Below are positions 26,166 through 34,587 of a stretch of DNA of 64,000 bases, piece by piece. Every line of letters starts with the position of its first letter. Positions within the stretch are counted from its first letter, which is position 1. This DNA comes from Citrobacter amalonaticus. GTDB lineage: Bacteria > Pseudomonadota > Gammaproteobacteria > Enterobacterales > Enterobacteriaceae. The notes under the pieces are model-generated. The model was not told the origin of the DNA. It did no database searches and saw only the letters and a list, made by a program, of their open reading frames with translations. Location: positions 362,542-426,541 of the forward strand of contig NZ_PQMB01000004.1 in the NCBI RefSeq assembly GCF_002918555.1, given 5' to 3'. Both the position numbers and the translations under genes were made by a program.

Positions 26166-27062
26166 ATGTTCGAGGATACTACCCATCAAGGAATCCATAT
26201 AACTACCGGACATACAGACAAAATTCTGGACTATCTTGCGCCAGAGATTTTACTTTCACATCATTGCCTGATTTATGTTCTAGAGGGTGAACTTTGGTTC
26301 TCTGATAACGATCATAATTATCCGACAAGGTGTTGTACTGGTCAGGCAATTTTTCTTGAGAAAGGCACCATCCTTCCCTCCAGAATGCTGGATAAAATTG
26401 CATCAGGGACATCATATAAAATCCGCGTGATTAAAATCGACCCACGCATAATTAGCTTGTTTAACTTTTTTTCTTATATCGAATCGGGTTATGAACAGAA
26501 CCGTATCCTGCCAAAAAGCGATACACCTGAGTCTTTGTCCTCACATTTGATTGATTTTAGAAAATTAAGTCATAGTGAACACCGGGTCTTAGAGAGGGTG
26601 AGCTATCTTTTAGCCGCAGAGAACGTATGCGGCCAGTTTCCCGAGACCCCGACAAATCAGACTATCAGGTTACATGAGTACCATCTGGTGTTGGGTTTTA
26701 TGCTGAAAGTGATGCCTGAAATGGTCGATATCCTGCATAAGCACAGTCAGGAATCCTATGCTGAGCGCACCGCCAGTATCATTATGAGCGATTATTGCCG
26801 CACATGGACGTTAAGTGAAGTATCAAGCGTAATGCATATCTCACCATCCACATTGAAGAGAAAAATTAATTATGAAGTGGGCCCGTTCAGTGATTTTGTG
26901 AATCGTCTGAAAACCACTGAAGCACTGCGGCGGTTACGCAGAACAAATCATTCGCTTACAAAGATAGCGCACGACCTTGGTTTTTGTTCAAATGCCTACT
27001 TTGCTAAAGTTTTTGTAAAATATATGGGATTTCTCCCTTCCAGCGTGCGGCAGCGGAGATAA
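26166..27062 (+). CDS. AraC/Rns-type transcriptional regulator
   Basis: The ATG is preceded by GGAGG at the right distance. The 298-residue protein has an N-terminal region without a clear sugar-binding cupin (SHHCLIYVLEGELWFSD suggests a reduced cupin) and a C-terminal AraC domain with helix-turn-helix SEVSSVMHISPSTLKRKI and LTKIAHDLGFCSNAYFAKVF, ending in MGFLPSSVRQRR. Rns, CfaD, GadX and similar regulators of enterobacterial fimbriae have this build. It is transcribed away from the fimbrial operon across a 965-base AT-rich region, so it is the most likely direct activator of that operon. The gene is less GC-rich than the backbone. Confidence 0.85.
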   Translation: MFEDTTHQGIHITTGHTDKILDYLAPEILLSHHCLIYVLEGELWFSDNDHNYPTRCCTGQAIFLEKGTILPSRMLDKIASGTSYKIRVIKIDPRIISLFNFFSYIESGYEQNRILPKSDTPESLSSHLIDFRKLSHSEHRVLERVSYLLAAENVCGQFPETPTNQTIRLHEYHLVLGFMLKVMPEMVDILHKHSQESYAERTASIIMSDYCRTWTLSEVSSVMHISPSTLKRKINYEVGPFSDFVNRLKTTEALRRLRRTNHSLTKIAHDLGFCSNAYFAKVFVKYMGFLPSSVRQRR

Positions 27063-27181
27063 CGCATAATTAATCGCGCTGTCAGGCATAAGGATAAAAT
27101 TTATATAATCAGGGGGTGTTTCATCTTAAATAAGGCTTGTTGATTTTCTTTCCCATTAATTGCAATAAGAAATGTAGTCTC

Positions 27182-27847
27182 ATGTTTCAAAGATACACTT
27201 ATCTGTGTAGCATCAATTATATCTGGATTAATACTGGATGTCTGCTCTGGCTTTCTGCACTGATTGCCAGATTTTTATATCTTCATAACATGTCCGTAGT
27301 TTTAGGTAGTTGCGCATTCTGCGCATTTGCAATTTATAGTCTACAGGAGATAACAAATATGTTTGGCAAGAAAACTGACCCATCGCCGATGCCCCCCACG
27401 ACGGAATCACATGAAATGCCGTTCCCGATCATCGGGAAAACAGAAACAAAAGCAAACACCGTCATTTCCAGCGATACCACCTTTGAAGGAAATATTGTCA
27501 CCACGGGTATGGTCTCTATTCATGGCATCCTTCATGGAAATGTCGATGCTGAAGACGGAATCATTAGTGTTTTACAGGGGGGAGAGATCCACGGCGACGT
27601 TAACTGCAAAAATTTGAATATTGATGGTCAGATAATCGGCCAGTGCCAGGCTGAGAGTATCGAAATCTACGCGAACGGGAACATTACGGGGTCGATCATT
27701 TATGAAAAGCTCTCTGTAAAAAAAGGCGGCGCATTAAACGGACATGCTCAGCATATGGCGCAAGATACACATCGTGAAAATGTCATTACGTTTCATGCCG
27801 AAATGACGTCTGAACCAAAATTTGAGAATGAAGAGTTCAGTATATAA
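27182..27847 (+). CDS. membrane-anchored bactofilin
   Basis: Starting at the ATG at 27182 the protein has 221 residues. Two hydrophobic segments near the N terminus (around INTGCLLWLSALIARFLYL and MSVVLGSCAFCAFAIYS) are followed by a proline-rich linker and a bactofilin beta-helix of about 110 residues with repeating strands: TVISSDTTFEGNIVTTGMV, SIHGILHGNVDAEDGIISVL, GGEIHGDVNCKNLNIDGQII. Bactofilins polymerise without nucleotides and serve as scaffolds in shape, stalk or motility functions; Proteus CcmA is a membrane-bound example. An ATG at 27137 would add 15 residues. It follows the AraC-type gene by about 120 bases. Its role beside a fimbrial locus is unknown. Confidence 0.85.
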   Translation: MFQRYTYLCSINYIWINTGCLLWLSALIARFLYLHNMSVVLGSCAFCAFAIYSLQEITNMFGKKTDPSPMPPTTESHEMPFPIIGKTETKANTVISSDTTFEGNIVTTGMVSIHGILHGNVDAEDGIISVLQGGEIHGDVNCKNLNIDGQIIGQCQAESIEIYANGNITGSIIYEKLSVKKGGALNGHAQHMAQDTHRENVITFHAEMTSEPKFENEEFSI

Positions 27848-27856
27848 GGAAGCTTT

Positions 27857-28246
27857 TTATTGTTTCATCCGACGAGGGGCAATGAGTTTCTTTTGTAAGA
27901 AAGAGTCATCCGGCAGATAGCTGAAATGAATAACCAGGCCAGTATCCGATGATATTTCACAGCGAAAGCCAAATGTGTGCCAGTGTCCAGTATGATACTG
28001 ACCTTCACCAATGAGGATCTCAGGAGAATAGCGCGTCACCTCATCGCCCTCAATACGGTTGGACCCCAGAAAAATACCATCAGTCTGGGGTTCAGTACGA
28101 CGAATAGTTTCCAGCGCTGCGGGAAGACACTGGTTTTCTAATGATGTAACAGGCTCTGCCATCAAAAAATTTGCAGAACATAAGAGTAAAACGCCTGGCA
28201 GCACACGTCCTGCTCCAGTAAGAGAAACAGCAGCCTGAATCATCAT
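27857..28246 (-). CDS. small secreted protein, DUF930-like (second)
   Basis: The 129-residue protein has a signal peptide cleaved near LMAE. The mature part has one cysteine in ENQCLPAALETIRR and one in TGHWHTFGFRCEISSDTG, so one disulfide is likely. The C-terminal pattern GEGQYHTGHWHTFGFRCE, then TG and IHFSYL, matches that of the protein at 1676-2119 (GNGQYRSGNSWTPFDYEC, TG, FNFL). The two are probably distant members of one family, similar to DUF930 as I recall it, with unknown function. It converges with the bactofilin gene, nine bases apart. Either of the first two methionines may be the start. Confidence 0.6.
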   Translation of the reverse strand: MMIQAAVSLTGAGRVLPGVLLLCSANFLMAEPVTSLENQCLPAALETIRRTEPQTDGIFLGSNRIEGDEVTRYSPEILIGEGQYHTGHWHTFGFRCEISSDTGLVIHFSYLPDDSFLQKKLIAPRRMKQ

Positions 28247-28382
28247 CTCTCACGCCCCAGAGAATAAAATAAATTTTGTTTTACAAAAAGGTAATAACCC
28301 TATGATTTTCAATAAAATAAAAAACACCATCACTATCATTTCAAATAAAAAAACCATGATATCAAAACAGCCGGAGTTATTT

Positions 28383-28886
28383 ATGAAAAGGCTATTATCC
28401 CCCCTGCTTATACTCACCATCGCGAATCCTTTATTTGCGCAAACCGACTGGTACACCGAGGAACAACCAGAGGGCCTGTTAACACTGACAGGAGTATTTG
28501 ATGACAGCGGTGCAGCTATTCTTTTCAGTTGTGATGATGATTTATTTTCCTCCGGGGTTATTATAATGAATGAACAGGATAAAGAATACGGCATTATACC
28601 AACAGCCATAACATTGACAGACGCAAAAAAAAGAAATATTCACTTCACCGCTCCTCAGGTTCCCTCATCAGAAAGCAGCTATGCGTTTATGTCGGCCAGT
28701 TCTTCTTTGTCTTTCACTCTTTTGCATTTTGTTGAACATGCACCAGATAACATATTAACAATTAAATTAAAAAATCGTGACATTGCTCTTTCAGGTGAAT
28801 GGAAAATCCAAACCGCATCCGCAGGCAACGCCATCAGGACATTCGAAGAAAAATGTCAACCAGCAAGAACCTTCTCCAAAAACTAA
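28383..28886 (+). CDS. secreted protein of unknown function
   Basis: The ATG at 28383 has GGAG six bases upstream; the frame is open further upstream without good signals. The 167-residue protein begins with a signal peptide (MKRLLSPLLILTIANPLFAQ). The mature part is rich in beta-type sequence (LLTLTGVFDDSGAAILFSCD, LSFTLLHFVEHAPDNILTIK) with one cysteine in the first third and one near the end. I do not recognise a family. It is divergent from the DUF930-like gene at 27857-28246, and low GC suggests acquired DNA. Confidence 0.55.
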   Translation: MKRLLSPLLILTIANPLFAQTDWYTEEQPEGLLTLTGVFDDSGAAILFSCDDDLFSSGVIIMNEQDKEYGIIPTAITLTDAKKRNIHFTAPQVPSSESSYAFMSASSSLSFTLLHFVEHAPDNILTIKLKNRDIALSGEWKIQTASAGNAIRTFEEKCQPARTFSKN

Positions 28887-29258
28887 TAATGAGATTAAAA
28901 ACGGCGGTTTGCTTTATTCTTTGATAACGATCAATAAAAATATCACCGACTGGTGAAATCAACACCGTCCTTCCTGCCATCGCCAGGACAATGCCTGCGC
29001 TATATATGCTCAATACATATCGATGGCATAAATATATTCCAGCTATATGTTTAAAAAAATGCATTTTATCGACATATAAGCACAGCCCACAACCACACCA
29101 GTTAAAACAGTGCAGACAACGAGAAGCATCCGTTGTTTTCCCTACAAGCAACAGACAGAGAAGAACTTTTTTTGAACTAAAATTTGACGATTTTTATGAT
29201 TATTACAATCGTAAAATTACTTCGTATTCCTTCCTGAAAAACGAAGTATGGAGGTGGT
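28887..29258. other. intergenic region with a hairpin before a small gene
   Basis: About 370 bases without a credible gene. TACTTCGT (29218-29225) and ACGAAGTA (29241-29248) form an 8-bp stem that ends two bases before the GGAGG ribosome binding site of the small gene at 29259, so it may influence translation. Confidence 0.4.
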
Positions 29259-29507
29259 ATGAATACGCAGTTAGTTGAAAGAGAAAGAAAAAAACCGGCG
29301 TCCTCATTTAATCCTAACGAAATCATAGCGAACCGGGTCGGGCATATCGTTTCTTCAGTGTTTGCAGATTTTGATGATAAATCCCTGGCATCTGAAATCC
29401 TGGTGCTGGAGGATCTGGATTTGCTGGTATATGTCGTGGGTGCTTATCTGCAAAAGAAAACGCGGATGAGCGAACGTGAGATGGACCTGTTCAAAGCCAG
29501 GATCTAG
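29259..29507 (+). CDS. small cytoplasmic protein, unknown
   Basis: The 82-residue protein starts behind a perfect GGAGG Shine-Dalgarno site. It has no signal peptide or membrane segment; the sequence is helical and acidic in its second half (SLASEILVLEDLDLLVYVVG, then KKTRMSEREMDLFKARI). I do not recognise it; the layout would fit a small regulator or adaptor. Its stop codon overlaps the stop codon of the RES-toxin remnant on the other strand. A hairpin lies immediately upstream of the ribosome binding site. Confidence 0.55.
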   Translation: MNTQLVERERKKPASSFNPNEIIANRVGHIVSSVFADFDDKSLASEILVLEDLDLLVYVVGAYLQKKTRMSEREMDLFKARI

Positions 29508-30089
29508 CCAACAGGCAGTGATTGATGCTCGGTATATTTACTGAGTGGTTCGGATGCCAGAGTTTCAAACAACTCCCCTTCCTCTGGTTCGAACACAGCA
29601 AGACACATTCCCGTGAGATAGTGTCGGCTCGCATAGTAGATACCCTGAAAATTGCACCCTGGATAATTTGTCGGTAACCAGTAATGGCTTGCGTCAGCGA
29701 GTAATCAACACCTGTCAGTTGATCCGCTGTTAAATGCAACATTGACGCAAGTGTTGCCATATCAACCAGTATCAATGGGGATTTCGGGTGCAGCGTATAC
29801 ATATGTGCAATATCCAAGGCATGCCCTGATATTGCGAAATCTCCATTGGCGTGGTGGTACATTCTGCCATAGCTTTCAGCCAGCGCTGTCAGGCTATTTT
29901 CCGCAAAGTAACGAACCCCGGTTTTACCAGACAGATCGTTATAACGCCCCATTTCTTCTGGTTTCGTTGGTTTCCCGTAATGTTCCGCCGAAGCGTAATA
30001 TTTCCCTTGAAAACGTTTCACATCAAGGTCAAAGCCAAATACAGGTAACTTTCCATCGAGGCAGATTCGAGCCAGTTTTTCTAAAACTA
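29504..30089 (-). pseudogene. RES-domain toxin, 5'-truncated and frameshifted
   Basis: The minus-strand frame reads into a RES-type domain without its own start (LARICLDGKLPVFGFDLDV, then KRFQGKYYASAEHYG) and shows the family residues in GRYNDLSGKTGVRYFAENSL and TALAESYGR. RES toxins degrade NAD and are normally paired with an Xre-type antitoxin. At about 29648 the frame shifts in a run of four A on the plus strand; the continuing frame gives GIYYASRHYLTGMCLAVFEP, the expected family ending, to a TAG at 29504. Adding one base would restore it. The 5' end is cut at 30089 where an autotransporter fragment begins. No antitoxin gene is visible. It is a dead gene. Confidence 0.75.
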
Positions 30090-30148
30090 GTTACCGATCA
30101 CGTGAACTGTTTCTGGAACCGGGTGGCAGCGCTTATGACATACAGATA
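30090..30148 (+). repeat. 59-bp autotransporter fragment, left copy
   Basis: This stretch matches 34804-34863 except for one missing G, one C/T change and three changes near the end. The right copy lies in the passenger part of an AIDA-like autotransporter pseudogene (TVTDHGELFLEPGGSAYDSQ). The two copies, in the same orientation, flank 4.7 kb that contains hpdBCA. Confidence 0.85.
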
Positions 30149-30261
30149 CCGGACACCGCTACTCCATTATTTTAAGGCGTCAGAGATAAAACAAACCATT
30201 TAATGCGAATGAAAATAGAAATAATTTACGGATACGTAACGCATCGCAGTTAATTAACCAA

Positions 30262-30275
30262 TTGATATTAAACAA
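30262..30275 (+). promoter_or_regulatory. FNR-like site upstream of hpdB
   Basis: TTGATATTAAACAA matches the FNR consensus TTGATnnnnATCAA in nine of ten defined bases. A second TTGAT half-site follows at 30300, centred about 41 bases before a start expected from the -10-like TATAAA at 30338-30343. Anaerobic activation would fit an oxygen-sensitive glycyl radical enzyme. This is pattern matching only. Confidence 0.5.
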
Positions 30276-30409
30276 TAAAATACAAACACCCTCTTTGAAT
30301 TGATTATTGCGCAAGATAAACTATTAGCAGGCTATTTTATAAATAGACTGAGGGAATATCACGAGGGACGACGGTCAGAAGACCACTCTGTTTAGAAGGC
30401 TCTAACATA

Positions 30410-33106
30410 ATGAATGCCGAAAAACTTGCTATTCTCCAGCAGCGAGGCATTGCTTCACATGCTGCTCACTCCGCTATCTCCGATGAATTAAACCTGAAAG
30501 ACGCCCCCCATCCCCGCGCAAAAAAACTGCGGGATATCTATTTTCAGACACTCTCTTCTGTGGATACCGAATTTCCCTACTGGTATACCCGCAAGTGGGA
30601 TGAACTGGCTGACGACGTGGCGATTATCCGCCGGGCAGAAGCGCTGAAATGCGCATTTTCCCATTTAACGCCCAATATTTTCCCCGGCGAAAAACTGGTG
30701 ATGCAGAAAACCGCCTGGTATCGCGGCTCCTTCCCGATGCCATGGCTGTCGGAAAGCTTCTTTCTCGCCAATGCTGACGAACTGACGGCCCGTACCGATA
30801 CCGGAAGCGACAGCGCCGGGAAGCTGTCTCATTTTGGCGGCGGCGGCGGTAACGTCACGCAAAGTTACGGCAATATTGTTTCCATTGCCGGGAAGTTTGG
30901 CATCCGTGCAGAGCAGACCCCGGCCCTGATTGCCTTAGCCAGAGCCTGGGAGGGGCGCTCAGTCGAAGCGCTCGGGCATAAGTACGAAATGCTGATCCCG
31001 GATTACCAGGTTAAAGAAGACATCATGAAGTCGGTAATCTGCATGTTCGATTCCGGCTATACCATCCCGCAGGGGCGTGAGGTGGTTAACTACTACTATC
31101 CGCTTCAGTATGGGCTGGACGGCATTAAAAACTTTGCTCTCGAACAGCGTGACCAGGTTGCAGGAAACGCGGACGGCGACGGCATCACCGGCATGGACAG
31201 GCTCTATTACTACGATGCCGTGCGCATTATCATTGAAGGATTGCAGAACTGGATCCATCACTACGAGCAGCACGCGCGTGAGCTGGCTGAACAAACTGCG
31301 GATGCGCAGCAGCGCCAGGAATATACCGATATTGCGGAATGTCTCGCGTGGATTACCCACCATCAGCCCCGGACCTTCCGCGAAGCGCTGCAGCTCAGCT
31401 ACACCCTGCATCTTGCCATGCTGAACGAAGATGCGGCATCGGGCATGTCGCCGGGACGTCTCGGCCAAATCCTCTGGCCGTGGTTCGGGCAGGATATCGC
31501 CGCAGGCCGCCTCACGGAAGACGAAGCGCTGGAGCTACTTCAGCTTCATCGCGTCAAACTGACCTGCGTTGACTGCTTCGCCTCTACTGGCGTAGTCGGC
31601 GGCGTGCTCTCCGGCAACACCTTCAACAATGTGGTCCTCGGCGGCCTGAAAAAAGACGGTCTGTCCGCCGCCAACCGGCTTGAAGAGCTGATTCTGGAGG
31701 CGGGCATCCGCTGCCAGTCCACCCAGCCGACGCTGAGCGTGCTGTATGACGAGAAAGTGCCGGAGTCTTTCCTGCTGAAAGCGGTGGAATGCACCAAAAC
31801 CGGCGCGGGCTATCCGGCGTGGATCAACAACCAGGTTGGCATGCAGTTCCTGCTGAGCCAGTACGCCGCCGAAGGGATGGATGTCGAAGAGGCCCGGGCT
31901 ATCGCCATCGGCGGCTGCCTTGAAACCTCGCCCGGTTCGTTTTTACCCCTCACGCTGAACGGGAAGCAGTATGATATCCCCGGCGGTTCCGGGCAAACGG
32001 CGGCCACCGGCGTCCACTTCCTCGCGAATCCGAAAATCCTTGAACTCGTTCTCACTAACGGGATGGACAGGCGTACCGGAATTCAGGTTTACCCACCGCA
32101 TAACCTGAAACTGGACAGCTTTGAACAGCTGTGGGAGCAGTTCACCCATTATTATGAACAGACCTGTGATGTGGTGGCGAAAGCCAATAACATTCAGATG
32201 GATATCTGGCGTAAAAATAATATGTCCATCATGAATTCCTTCCTGAAGCCGGATTGCCTGCGCAAAGGCAAACATATCGGCCAGATGGGCTACCGCTATA
32301 ACGCCACCTATAACATTGAAAGCTGCGGCACCATCACCTGCATCAACTCGCTGGCGGCGATTAAAAAGCTGGTCTTCGATGACAAAACGTATTCTCTCGA
32401 ACAACTCACTGACGCACTGCTGAATAATTTCGGCTATCAGACGGCGGAAGAAAGCGGCAATTACTCGATGGCGGAGCAGCGCAAAACCGATACCGGCAAA
32501 GACTATGACGATATCCACGCCGCCTGCCTGAATGCGCCTAAATTCGGCAATAACGATCCCTGTGTCGATGATTTGCTAAAAATGTACGAAAGCTGGTTTT
32601 GCTCGATGGCGCGCCAGTATGAGTCGCTGTACGGCAAAAAAATGTATGGCTGCCAGATCTCCGTTTCCACCCACGGTCCGCAGGGTGCCTGCACGCTGGC
32701 AAGCGCTGACGGACGGCTGGCGGGAACCACCTATTCAGATGGATCCATGTCCGCCTATCCCGGCACCGATCGTAACGGGCCGTATGCGTTATTCAGTTCC
32801 GCCACCGTCTGGGATCACAGCCAGTCGCAGAACTCACAGATGAACCTCAAACTCCACCCGACATCGGTACACGGCGCGGCAGGCTCGCGCAAACTGCTGG
32901 AGCTGACCCGCAGTTACCTGCGTAAAGGGGGATTCCATATTCAGTACAACATTGTGGACTCCAGAACGCTGCGTGACGCGCAGCAGCACCCCGAAAACTA
33001 CCGTGAGCTGATGGTCCGCGTCGCGGGCTTTACGCAGTACTGGTGTGAAATTGGCAAGCCGATTCAGGATGAAGTTATTGCCAGAACCGAATACGAGGAG
33101 ATGTAA
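30410..33106 (+). CDS. hpdB: 4-hydroxyphenylacetate decarboxylase, large (glycyl radical) subunit
   Basis: The 898-residue protein is a glycyl radical enzyme. The radical motif RVAGFT near the C terminus holds Gly873. The active site has Cys503 and Glu505 (GGCLETSPG), His536 and Glu637 (YNIESCG); these positions equal, as I recall, those established in the Clostridium 4-hydroxyphenylacetate decarboxylase, which distinguishes it from pyruvate formate-lyase, choline and glycerol lyases. It converts 4-hydroxyphenylacetate (from tyrosine breakdown) to p-cresol and CO2 in the absence of oxygen. A small Fe-S subunit gene follows after two bases and an activase gene after that. AAGG precedes the ATG. 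Other arylacetate decarboxylases lack the small subunit, so the assignment is strong. Confidence 0.93.
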   Translation: MNAEKLAILQQRGIASHAAHSAISDELNLKDAPHPRAKKLRDIYFQTLSSVDTEFPYWYTRKWDELADDVAIIRRAEALKCAFSHLTPNIFPGEKLVMQKTAWYRGSFPMPWLSESFFLANADELTARTDTGSDSAGKLSHFGGGGGNVTQSYGNIVSIAGKFGIRAEQTPALIALARAWEGRSVEALGHKYEMLIPDYQVKEDIMKSVICMFDSGYTIPQGREVVNYYYPLQYGLDGIKNFALEQRDQVAGNADGDGITGMDRLYYYDAVRIIIEGLQNWIHHYEQHARELAEQTADAQQRQEYTDIAECLAWITHHQPRTFREALQLSYTLHLAMLNEDAASGMSPGRLGQILWPWFGQDIAAGRLTEDEALELLQLHRVKLTCVDCFASTGVVGGVLSGNTFNNVVLGGLKKDGLSAANRLEELILEAGIRCQSTQPTLSVLYDEKVPESFLLKAVECTKTGAGYPAWINNQVGMQFLLSQYAAEGMDVEEARAIAIGGCLETSPGSFLPLTLNGKQYDIPGGSGQTAATGVHFLANPKILELVLTNGMDRRTGIQVYPPHNLKLDSFEQLWEQFTHYYEQTCDVVAKANNIQMDIWRKNNMSIMNSFLKPDCLRKGKHIGQMGYRYNATYNIESCGTITCINSLAAIKKLVFDDKTYSLEQLTDALLNNFGYQTAEESGNYSMAEQRKTDTGKDYDDIHAACLNAPKFGNNDPCVDDLLKMYESWFCSMARQYESLYGKKMYGCQISVSTHGPQGACTLASADGRLAGTTYSDGSMSAYPGTDRNGPYALFSSATVWDHSQSQNSQMNLKLHPTSVHGAAGSRKLLELTRSYLRKGGFHIQYNIVDSRTLRDAQQHPENYRELMVRVAGFTQYWCEIGKPIQDEVIARTEYEEM

Positions 33107-33108
33107 TC

Positions 33109-33363
33109 ATGTGTGAACGTAACCATAGCCAGTGCCATCAGTTCTGCCCGGTCGATGTCGCCAAAGGTCTCTGCCGCCGCAGCGGCGATATCATCATGAC
33201 GGACTCTCCTGTCTGCGAACACTTCAGTGAAAAACCGCGCTGCGAACACTGCCGTCACTACGACGACACAACCTCACCGGCGCAGTGTCTTGGTCTGGGA
33301 AAACCTTACTGGGTTGACGCCAGTACCAACGCCGGGCTGTGTGAGGCATTCACCCGCCGTTAA
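33109..33363 (+). CDS. hpdC: 4-hydroxyphenylacetate decarboxylase, small Fe-S subunit
   Basis: The 84-residue protein is rich in cysteine and fits the gamma subunit that is unique to 4-hydroxyphenylacetate decarboxylase and binds two [4Fe-4S] clusters. Likely ligands are His6, Cys9, Cys22 and Cys36 for the N-terminal cluster and Cys45, Cys48, Cys60 and Cys78 for the C-terminal cluster; Cys2 and Cys13 are additional. The subunit is needed for the active hetero-octamer and regulates the radical enzyme. It starts two bases after the hpdB stop, so the two are translated together in a fixed ratio. An intrinsic terminator follows it. Confidence 0.92.
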   Translation: MCERNHSQCHQFCPVDVAKGLCRRSGDIIMTDSPVCEHFSEKPRCEHCRHYDDTTSPAQCLGLGKPYWVDASTNAGLCEAFTRR

Positions 33364-33381
33364 CGTGACTCCGGTCGCCCT

Positions 33382-33409
33382 GAACCCGCTTTCCGGCGGG
33401 TTCTTTTTT
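33382..33409 (+). terminator. intrinsic terminator between hpdC and hpdA
   Basis: GAACCCGC (33382-33389) pairs with GCGGGTTC (33396-33403) around loop TTTCCG and is followed by six T. It stands inside the hpdBCA operon, so it should reduce transcription of the activase gene compared with the enzyme subunits. Confidence 0.8.
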
Positions 33410-33423
33410 ACAGGAGACATGAG

Positions 33424-34362
33424 ATGGATGCTGAAAAGGGTCTGATCTTCGATATTCAGAGCCACTCAATTCATGATGGCCCCGGCAGCCGCACCACCGT
33501 GTTTATGAGCGGTTGCCGCCTGAGCTGCCAGTGGTGCGCCAACCCGGAAAGCTGGCAACCGCAGGAAAAGATGTTATTCAGTAAGATGCGCTGCGTCGCA
33601 TCACAGGGATGCACCCGATGCGTGGAAAGCTGCGCCAGTCAGGCAATTACCGTTGCGGACGGTCAACTGATGCTGGATAACGCACTATGCCAGACATGCC
33701 GGACGTTAACCTGCACTCATGCCTGTCCGCCACAGGCGCTCAAACGATGCGGCCACGACTATTCCGCAGACGCATTACTCCAGCGTTTACAACATGACCG
33801 GGATTTCTGGGGGGAAGACGGTGGTGTGACATTCAGCGGCGGCGATCCGTTTGTCCAGCATCGTTTTCTGGACAATATCGCTCATCGTTGCCAGAAGGCC
33901 GGGATCCATACGGCCATCGAAACCACGGCTTATGTCCGCGAAGACATTTTCCTGGACGTTATGCGGTTTATTGATTTCGCGTTTATCGATGTCAAACATC
34001 TGGATAGTCATGTTCATCGCCAGTTTACCGGGGTGGATAATACCCTAATCCTGAGCAATATTCAGGCTCTGGTCCGCAGTGACTGGCCGGGTCGTCTGGT
34101 GTTACGGGTGCCGGTAATTGCTGGTTTTAACGACACTGACGATAACATACAGGCGCTGGCGGCATTTATGGAATCGGCGGGCGCATATGAAGTTAATCTG
34201 CTGCCCTTTCACCGGCTGGGGGCCTCAAAGTGGCAACAGCTGGGCAAAACCTATCCGGCGCAAAACTGGCAACCACCGACAGATGCGCGGCTGGCAGAGA
34301 TAGAGCAATTCTTCACCCAAAAACAACTGGCCTGCTATATCGGCAGCGACACGCCCTTTTGA
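33424..34362 (+). CDS. hpdA: 4-hydroxyphenylacetate decarboxylase activating enzyme (radical SAM)
   Basis: The 312-residue protein is a glycyl radical enzyme activase. The radical SAM cluster motif CxxxCxxC is at Cys31, Cys35 and Cys38 (SGCRLSCQWCANPES), preceded by SHSIHDGPGSRTTVF. An inserted ferredoxin-like part provides two more clusters (CVASQGCTRCVESC and CQTCRTLTCTHACPPQA), as usual for activases other than that of pyruvate formate-lyase. VTFSGGDPF is the SAM-binding segment. It abstracts a hydrogen from Gly873 of HpdB in the cytoplasm under anaerobic conditions. It lies 60 bases behind hpdC, with a terminator in between. GGAGACATGAG supplies the ribosome binding site; an out-of-frame ATG sits at 33419. 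Confidence 0.93.
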   Translation: MDAEKGLIFDIQSHSIHDGPGSRTTVFMSGCRLSCQWCANPESWQPQEKMLFSKMRCVASQGCTRCVESCASQAITVADGQLMLDNALCQTCRTLTCTHACPPQALKRCGHDYSADALLQRLQHDRDFWGEDGGVTFSGGDPFVQHRFLDNIAHRCQKAGIHTAIETTAYVREDIFLDVMRFIDFAFIDVKHLDSHVHRQFTGVDNTLILSNIQALVRSDWPGRLVLRVPVIAGFNDTDDNIQALAAFMESAGAYEVNLLPFHRLGASKWQQLGKTYPAQNWQPPTDARLAEIEQFFTQKQLACYIGSDTPF

Positions 34363-34587
34363 CCCCGTGATACACCGTCCGGCAAATCTATAACGCCTTA
34401 GTATCTGATACCACTGTCACATCGGATTGCCTGGCAATACCTACCCACCGCCAGGCAAAAGGGTGATGCCAGTGGCATCAACACCCACCGCATTTCGCTA
34501 AAACTTCCCCGGCTCATATACAAAACAACCTGTTCGCCCTTCCTGGATTTCCCCAGACTCCAGCACAATCGCTACCGGGAGATCCCA

